DNA of 64,000 nt. Origin: Onchidella celtica. Its lineage: Eukaryota; Mollusca; Gastropoda; Systellommatophora; Onchidiidae. Below, piece by piece: positions 58,801-64,000 of the stretch; the first letter of the stretch is position 1; each line of letters starts with the position of its first letter. The DNA is taken from NCBI GenBank assembly GCA_963931925.1, contig OZ007581.1, positions 20,675,447 to 20,739,446 on the forward strand, in the 5' to 3' direction. Both the position numbers and the translations under genes were made by a program. The notes beneath the pieces are model-generated. The model saw only the letters and a list, made by a program, of their open reading frames with translations, did not search any database and was not told where the DNA came from.

Positions 58801-61800
58801 ATATTGGGTATATAACTGAGAGAGGTGCTGAAATGTTGAAAGGGAGGAGTACATTAGTATCGATACATTACGTCGACTTGGATGCGTTTCATTTGTGATA
58901 ATTGAAACATCTTCCGTGAGAAGCCTATTTGCACAGTGTTCTGAACTGTTTCACAATATACATGTAATTTATAAATATATTTTAGAACTAAATGTTGACT
59001 GTGTGTGTTCACATTATAGTTTATGATCGTGTGCCGTAATAAAGTTGATTCTGTATGCAACAAACTGTATGTTACATTTTAAATCCCATGCAAGAAAAAA
59101 GTCGTTCATAGCTACTGCTGGGTACTCCATCTTCTCCATCTAGATGAGCTCAGCAACACAATTCTAGGATTTAAGTTTCTTTTTCTTTTTTTTTTTTTTG
59201 CCCTCCAAACCTCAGCGCAAACAGTTATGGGAAGGGGATCTCATTGCACAGCTCACAGTTGCTCTGCAGGTAAGCTATCGTTATTTCGTGACATACACAT
59301 TGGTACTCTGTGTTTTACATACATTTTTGACAGTACTTTTACACATTTAATTTATTAGTTTTGAAAGCTATTTGTACTTTTATCATCACCATCATTATCG
59401 ATACGTTCAACGGTAGACGGGCTTTTTCTCCACCTGGACTTTAAAAAAAAACAGCACAATAGTTCGTCCCCTTAGAGTTAGAATGACAGGGTTCTCTCTC
59501 CACTTTTGGGCTGAACTGAGTTACACACTACACACTACTTCTACAGGCCTTCGCCGTTGTATGTCAGAGTATCAGTCAGATTCGGCGTTTAATTTGTAAG
59601 CATTACTAAAAACAAAACGGTATCTCTAAAAGCTATGAGCATAGGAAACTTCAATCATCAATTTCTCAAAAGTGGATGGATGGGAATTTGAACCTTGTCA
59701 TTTCTAAGGGCACCGGCTATGCATCAAGATCTGTGAGTGTGCTGTTGCCTGTGCGAAGCAGGTTCGTCCAGAGCTGTTTATTTAGAGTGAGGTACCCACA
59801 AAAGGCTGATGTTTCTAGAGGCCTAAGCATTCAAGAAGAACAGTTTTGAAGGGAGGACTTCCGAATGGCTATCGTGCCTGGAATTTCTTACAGTAATGAA
59901 ATATTCCAAACTGCGAGGGTATACGGACCCCCACATGAACGCGACTTTCTGAGCGGCTGGGAGCGGGAGCTGCCTCCCTAGCGAGTTAGGCATGTTTTTA
60001 TAGTTAACTAGCTGAGTACCCGTTCGATGAACAGGTTTGTGTAGTTTTTTTTTTTTTTTGGTGAACTTAAGACGCCTGTGAACTAAGAAAGGCATTAATG
60101 CTGCATAGATAGCTTTAAGAGAGATGCAAACAACAGAGGACACCACTTCAGACCGAAAGGAATAAGGACAAAAGCTGAGATGCGTAGGGTCATCCTCAAA
60201 ATTCAGCGATAGGACAGTACACAGTGTGCAGTGGTGCGCACCGAAAATTTTCAGGAAGTGATGATGTCATAAAAACCTACAGCATGTCAGTGAGCCTCGT
60301 GAAACTTGGGGAAACAATACATTTCCAATAAAAAAAATCTACACCGATTTGAGACTTCTATTAAAAACTGTGCACCCTTACATCCATTCTGATGTACCAT
60401 ATAAAATTTGAAGTCTGAGTGTTGAGTGGTTCAGAAGCCTTTTGCAACGAAAAATCTCAAGTCCACAAATATATATAGTAATGTTGAAAATGGTGTTTTC
60501 AAAAGATGATTGGAACTGGTAACAAAACAAATGACTTCATAAATTCAGTTTGTACATTTCCACACATTATATCTTCAAAATGAATGTATAAAAACCTAGT
60601 AGATTTTTTAACTAATGAGCACAGAAAGTTTAAACTTTCTACGTTTAGCCGTTTTTCTATGCATAGGGAAGGACCGCTCCAAGTTGTCCAAATATATATA
60701 TAGATGTGCAGCTCCGTGATTAACTGCCAAGTATATTAAAAGGTGCAATCTGGATATACTGGCACGAGACGCATTCGGAAATCTTTCCCTTTTTGATGCA
60801 GTACCTCGTTTGTAGCTCTTCGTGACTGAGACACAGATTATCACGACCTTAGTTTTTGTTTGTTTTAACTCCATTTTTTTTCTTAAACTGGAGATTTTTC
60901 TTATTACGTAGAAGGGGTATAACAAATGCACACTTTGACACTTGTTTAATATGCGTTGCGGCACTTATCAAGCTGTTTCACCGTTCTGATTTATTGTATC
61001 TCCTTATCATACTAACTGAAGCCGCAAACGTTTAACGACGAATTTCTCAGTACATGTAGTACAAAAAGTGGCATTGCAACAAACAAAAACCGAGGTCGCG
61101 ATGAATAGAACAAAGCACCTCGATTATCACAATCATCACCAGGAGGACCCAAAGTCACAGTTGGTCGACCTTGGATGTAACATCGGTGAATACACACTGT
61201 GGGCGGCGGCCATGGGAAGACCCGTTCTGGCCGTGGAGATGTTGATGAGCAACATTCACCTCCTACAGACCTCACTCTCAAGAAGTCATCTCACCCCTCT
61301 CGTGACACTTGTGAATAATGCTCTTTACAGTGATCATCGAAAGTTGAGCACCACGTTTCTTCGGTGAGACATCTTATTCTTCAATTTCGTTGGGTATTTT
61401 CCATATTTTCTATATGCGTTTTTACCTTTGAGCGAAAATGAAGATTGAAAATTGAAGAGATGGGTAAAATCGGGCTTTCGTTCAATACGCTTGAAAATTG
61501 AAACGCATAAAAACGCCCACCGAAAATACACCCGTGTGACACATAATAACACTAGGAGTGAGATAACCCCTTTCATGACAAAACCTCAAAATCGGCAAAA
61601 TGTCGCATACAACACTATGGCAAATACTCCTCGATTTTGTTGTCAATCGTGAAATCGTTGTTGGTGGTGATGTCAATGGTGGGATGAAGCCCTTTGCACT
61701 AGTGATACGTGTATTATAGTGTTTTGCTGGGAAAGAGTAGGGCGCGTCGCGACCACCCACTCAAGACCACCCATCCCTAAACCTTACAATCAGAAAGGGA

Positions 61801-62497
61801 GGCATAGCAGGTCTTTTTCAAATGTTTATAGCTACAAGTGTATTTAGGATAAGAAATAATTTCAAAAATAAATTCAGAAATAAAGTCGAACATTTTTTAT
61901 CCTCTCATGTAAAATTAGGTCCATCGCGCTCGTGCGATTTCATGATTGGGTCAGTGATAAAGACCCGAAGAAAATCATTTTAATACAGTGCCCTCTTTCT
62001 CACTTTTTCTTGCGGTCATGTCGTTGAAATGAATATTTATTTGCTTTATAAAAACTTTAAATTTCAGTGGTAACATGGGTGGCAGTAGACTCAATATGAC
62101 CTCTGTCAGCGAGGACGAGAAAGTCGACTTCAACAAAGAGCCAGTGACTGTCAGTACCATCTGCATTGATGATTTGATACCTCTACTCAAAACCAAATCT
62201 GTGTATCTCAAAATGGACATAGAAAATAGTGAACACTATGCTTTAGTCTGCGCTCACAAGTTTTTTGAGCAGGTTGATGTCAAAGTGGTTCAGCTGGAAT
62301 GGTTGAATCGCAGTCCACAAGAAATGGCGGAGATCAAAGATTTCATGAGCGTACATGGTTATGTACCCTCTAGCACTGCTTCACGTATTGAGCCAGTCAA
62401 CATAGACATACCCACTACTGCAAGCCACAATGTTTTCTTTCTCAAATACAATTCTTTCAAATCACAGGATTACAACAGTAGCAATAAGATTATATAG
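49856..62497 (+). CDS. Type II membrane FkbM-family (Methyltransf_21) methyltransferase
   Basis: Exons: 49856-49993, 57543-57626, 58109-58267, 59216-59269, 61143-61363, 62068-62497; total 1086 bases, 361 residues, no internal stop. The first ATG follows a likely acceptor (TTCAG at 49846-49850), so a 5' UTR exon may lie upstream. Residues 2-8 are basic (VSAFRKK), followed by a hydrophobic anchor ILLIFAFCGFMCTAVLIW, the layout of a Golgi type II enzyme. A stem region (YHISSDVTTLFD, CVPLPACPKPGIFICLHP) leads to LWEGDLIAQLTVALQ, the SAM-binding motif VDLGCNIGEYTLWAAAMG and the acidic loop VLAVEM; LKMDIENSEHYAL and VVQLEWLN correspond to the later family motifs. FkbM enzymes are SAM-dependent O-methyltransferases acting on sugars or polyketides; the substrate here is unknown. 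The large first intron holds an antisense LTR element, a MITE and a minisatellite. Confidence 0.88.
50083..50275. mobile_element. Family C MITE, copy 2
   Basis: ACGCTGGATTTTCATGTCTG then CGGAAAGAGAAACGTCAAAA pairs with TTTTTGACGTTTCCCTTTCC ... ACTCATGAAAACACGGCTTT. Same layout as 19198-19395. It lies in the first methyltransferase intron. Confidence 0.65.
51272..51677. repeat. Minisatellite, about 11 units of 35-38 bp
   Basis: Unit plan: TTGATTTCCTGTAAGCAGAG then ACAGAGAAAACGTATCA. Eleven units can be counted; units 8, 10 and 11 share CCATTGAAGCAG instead of CCTGTAAGCAG, showing that sub-families were amplified in alternation. Open frames on the minus strand come from the repeat. Confidence 0.93.
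51928..53244 (-). repeat. Left LTR (downstream LTR in element orientation)
   Basis: 1317 bp, nearly identical to 55651-56967. Preceded by the target duplication ACGTG. Confidence 0.92.
54290..54530. repeat. Tandem repeats inside the LTR element
   Basis: Two units of about 55 bp around ACGCGACAACGCAGTGTCC and ACGCGACGAATCAGTGTACT are followed by about six 16-18 bp units of the type GCGGCCTTACACTGCCT at 54418-54527. Confidence 0.85.
55651..56967 (-). repeat. Right LTR (upstream LTR in element orientation)
   Basis: 1317 bp, nearly identical to 51928-53244. Followed by the target duplication ACGTG. Confidence 0.92.
57740..57860. repeat. GC-rich direct repeat
   Basis: GTGGCCTGGCGCAGGACGAG then GGTTA, and GTGGCCTTGCGCAGGACTAG then GGTTA, are near-identical 25-mers about 80 bp apart in a GC-rich island within the AT-rich second intron of the methyltransferase gene. 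Confidence 0.6.
58250..58375 (+). repeat. Splice donor of methyltransferase exon 3 repeated three times in tandem
   Basis: GTGAGACTGG (58268), GTGAGACTGG (58315) and GTGAGACAGG (58361) recur at 46-47 bp spacing. Each is preceded by a similar TCAAG, TCAAAG or TCAGG, and the first and third are followed by AACAGGCCAT and GATAGGCCAT. Only the first keeps the downstream frame in phase 0. Confidence 0.8.
58590..58745. mobile_element. Dispersed repeat, copy of 8040-8190
   Basis: GATAGGATAACATGAGAATT then GCTTTATTATCCC begins the copy and AAGTAACATGGCATGG ends it. It lies in a methyltransferase intron. Confidence 0.55.
59270..60885. other. Methyltransferase intron, unassigned part
   Basis: No exon recognised. 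Open frames on the minus strand (for example 59823-60146) show no domain. A (T)n tract lies at 60048-60059. Confidence 0.5.
60890..61105. repeat. Dispersed repeat, uninterrupted paralogue of 13610-14150
   Basis: Carries ATTACGTAGAAG, CACTTGTTTAATATGCGTTG, TTCTGATTTATT and AAGCCGCAAACGTTTAACGA in the same order as the copy in the FAM234 gene, without the 322-bp MITE. It ends about 40 bp before the acceptor of methyltransferase exon 5. Confidence 0.7.
61364..62067. other. Last intron of the methyltransferase gene
   Basis: No feature recognised. It contains short imperfect inverted repeats around AAAATTGAAGAG and TTTTCAATTTTC-like sequence near 61440-61500, but no clear element. Confidence 0.45.
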
Positions 62498-62503
62498 AAT
62501 AAA
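62498..62503 (+). terminator. AATAAA just after the methyltransferase stop
   Basis: AATAAA starts one base after the TAG stop at 62495-62497. If used, the 3' UTR would be very short. Confidence 0.4.
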
Positions 62504-62625
62504 AATGGATGTCCTTACATTGTTGAAAACGTTTTTGACTTTGAAAGTTTGAAATGTGAAGGAACTCTAAACCAGCCAGCAATCCATACATCGGCCTGGC
62601 CTCAAATTTGCTCATGGGAATGACA

Positions 62626-62824
62626 TCCCAGTCAGCAACCCTATGTCAATCCAACGTAGATATCTGTAGGATTGGTAGGATTACCGTAGGGATGGGTCCT
62701 CTACATCAAACCGACGTCGGCGGGATATCGTAACCAGTGGATCTACACAGGAACGATGTCATTCCTATGTGCAGACTTGATGCCAATTCTAAACATCAGA
62801 TTTTCATAGGGCTGCTGGCTGGGA
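62626..62824. mobile_element. Family E MITE with TCCCAGTCAGCAACCCTATG ends
   Basis: The left end TCCCAGTCAGCAACCCTATG and the reverse complement of the right end, TCCCAGCCAGCAGCCCTATG, differ at two positions. About 199 bp, non-coding. A further right end (GACATGGAACTGCTGGCTGG, 62961-62980) indicates a second, adjacent or nested copy, and ACCAGCCAGCAATCC near 62572 may be its left end. It lies in or just past the methyltransferase 3' UTR. Confidence 0.65.
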
Positions 62825-62989
62825 TAGTTGGGATGTAGGTCAGAAGGTTATCGTATCACACCGCTACTGTATCACCCCACTATCAATTTAATGAAGGAAA
62901 TATGTTCTTACAGTAACCCTATCAACTCTACAGAAATCCTGCACAAATCTTCATCAGATTGACATGGAACTGCTGGCTGGGATGGGACA

Positions 62990-64000
62990 CGTGAAACAGA
63001 GAACAGTGAGAGATTTACAGAAATTGAGACAACACCCTCAGAGAGTTGACAAAAGGAACAGCTGAATCTGCAAATAAAACAGAAGGAAAAGCCAATAGAT
63101 TAGAAAGAATATTTTCACACTTCAAGAACAAAAACTAAAGACAGTTTAAGGTGGAGATAACAAAATAAACAGTGGATCGAGAATTCGAATATAAGAAAAA
63201 GTACATGTAGAAGTCATGTCAACTCTGGACACAGATCAAATTATGGGTTCAAGTTATTTATTATTATGATAACAAGGGCAGCCCTTTGTGGAAACATGGT
63301 TATTTTATTCATGTAAAACATACAGTACAATATTTTTCTTGATCCCATTTATATCACATATAATTTCTACCCAAAAGTAATAATAATAATGACATAAAAA
63401 ATTACGGTAAAAAAGACAAGTCATTTTACTCATTACTGGTTAACTATACATTGCTACGGTATATATCAGCTTTGTTGCAGGAAGTGACATTATCATTAAA
63501 TAATTTTGTTCATTAATTCATATGACAACCAGATGAATATTATTATTTTTGCACGTATTCACAGTATGTAATTGTAAATGCACGTTTGTTACGATATGTC
63601 AAATATAATAAATGCATTGTACTTATCTCTAGACAGGTATAATATACTGATCAGGTACAACATACTGTGCTGGAATGTCAACAAGAGGGGCTTTGGTTTC
63701 ATATCATACACAACAGATCCAGACAGATGGAGCTTAAGAACATCACAGAAATGTCAAAAGAAAGAGAGAGAGAGAGAAAGACAGTGAGGAAATAAAAGGG
63801 AAAGGAGAAGAGTTGGGAGAGAGGAGAAAGAGAGGATAGAAGAGGGGAAAAGGAGACAGACAAACAAACAAAGAAGCAGTGGAAGGCATGAACAGAACAT
63901 TTTCAAAACATACTTTTTAGGACCACATCAATTTGTACACAAGGACCAGACCAGCACTTACGGAGCTTTTCATTTTTCCCTTTTTCATTCTTTCCTTGAA
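62990..64000. other. Intergenic DNA to the window end
   Basis: No gene recognised. A purine-rich (GA)n-type tract runs from about 63757 to 63870. Confidence 0.5.

Noticed and set aside
59823-60146. 107-codon minus-strand open frame
   Set aside because: No recognisable domain. It lies in an intron of the methyltransferase gene and overlaps low-complexity tracts.

Overview
The window is animal nuclear DNA: AT-rich, with spliced genes whose exons are short and introns long, dense microsatellites, and many small inverted-repeat transposons, SINEs, a LINE and an LTR element. The gene content (a FAM234 protein, a somatomedin-B/7TM receptor of a type expanded in lophotrochozoans, a type II FkbM methyltransferase) and the repeat types suggest a mollusc, perhaps a gastropod. 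That assignment is an inference from family knowledge; no search was run.

Three host genes, all on the plus strand, were assembled from ORF fragments by matching exon phase and splice sites. (1) 995-14621: the last ten exons of a FAM234 (ITFG3-like) gene whose 5' exons lie before the window; the exons sum to a clean frame ending at a stop. (2) 31389-37878: six exons of a secreted-signal + somatomedin-B + 7TM (secretin/Methuselah-like) receptor, carrying two frameshifts, two in-frame TAG codons and a lost splice acceptor, so probably a pseudogene or a damaged allele. (3) 49856-62497: a six-exon, 361-residue type II membrane FkbM-family methyltransferase, fully in frame.

Between and inside these genes: an apparently intact young APE/RT LINE with a 14-bp target duplication (21308-25390); a decayed Tc1/mariner transposase (28320-29345); a pogo/Tigger-like non-autonomous element (41623-42352); a young non-autonomous LTR element with two 1317-bp LTRs lying antisense in the methyltransferase intron (51928-56967); several copies of a SINE family; at least six families of small inverted-repeat elements; an 11-unit minisatellite; and large triplet/tetranucleotide arrays between 37 and 50 kb.

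The three genes show no sign of working together. The observations I would look at first are the methyltransferase as a candidate Golgi sugar O-methyltransferase, the tandem duplication of a splice acceptor in the FAM234 gene and of a splice donor in the methyltransferase gene, and the long low-complexity linker with a furin-like RKRR site in the FAM234 protein.
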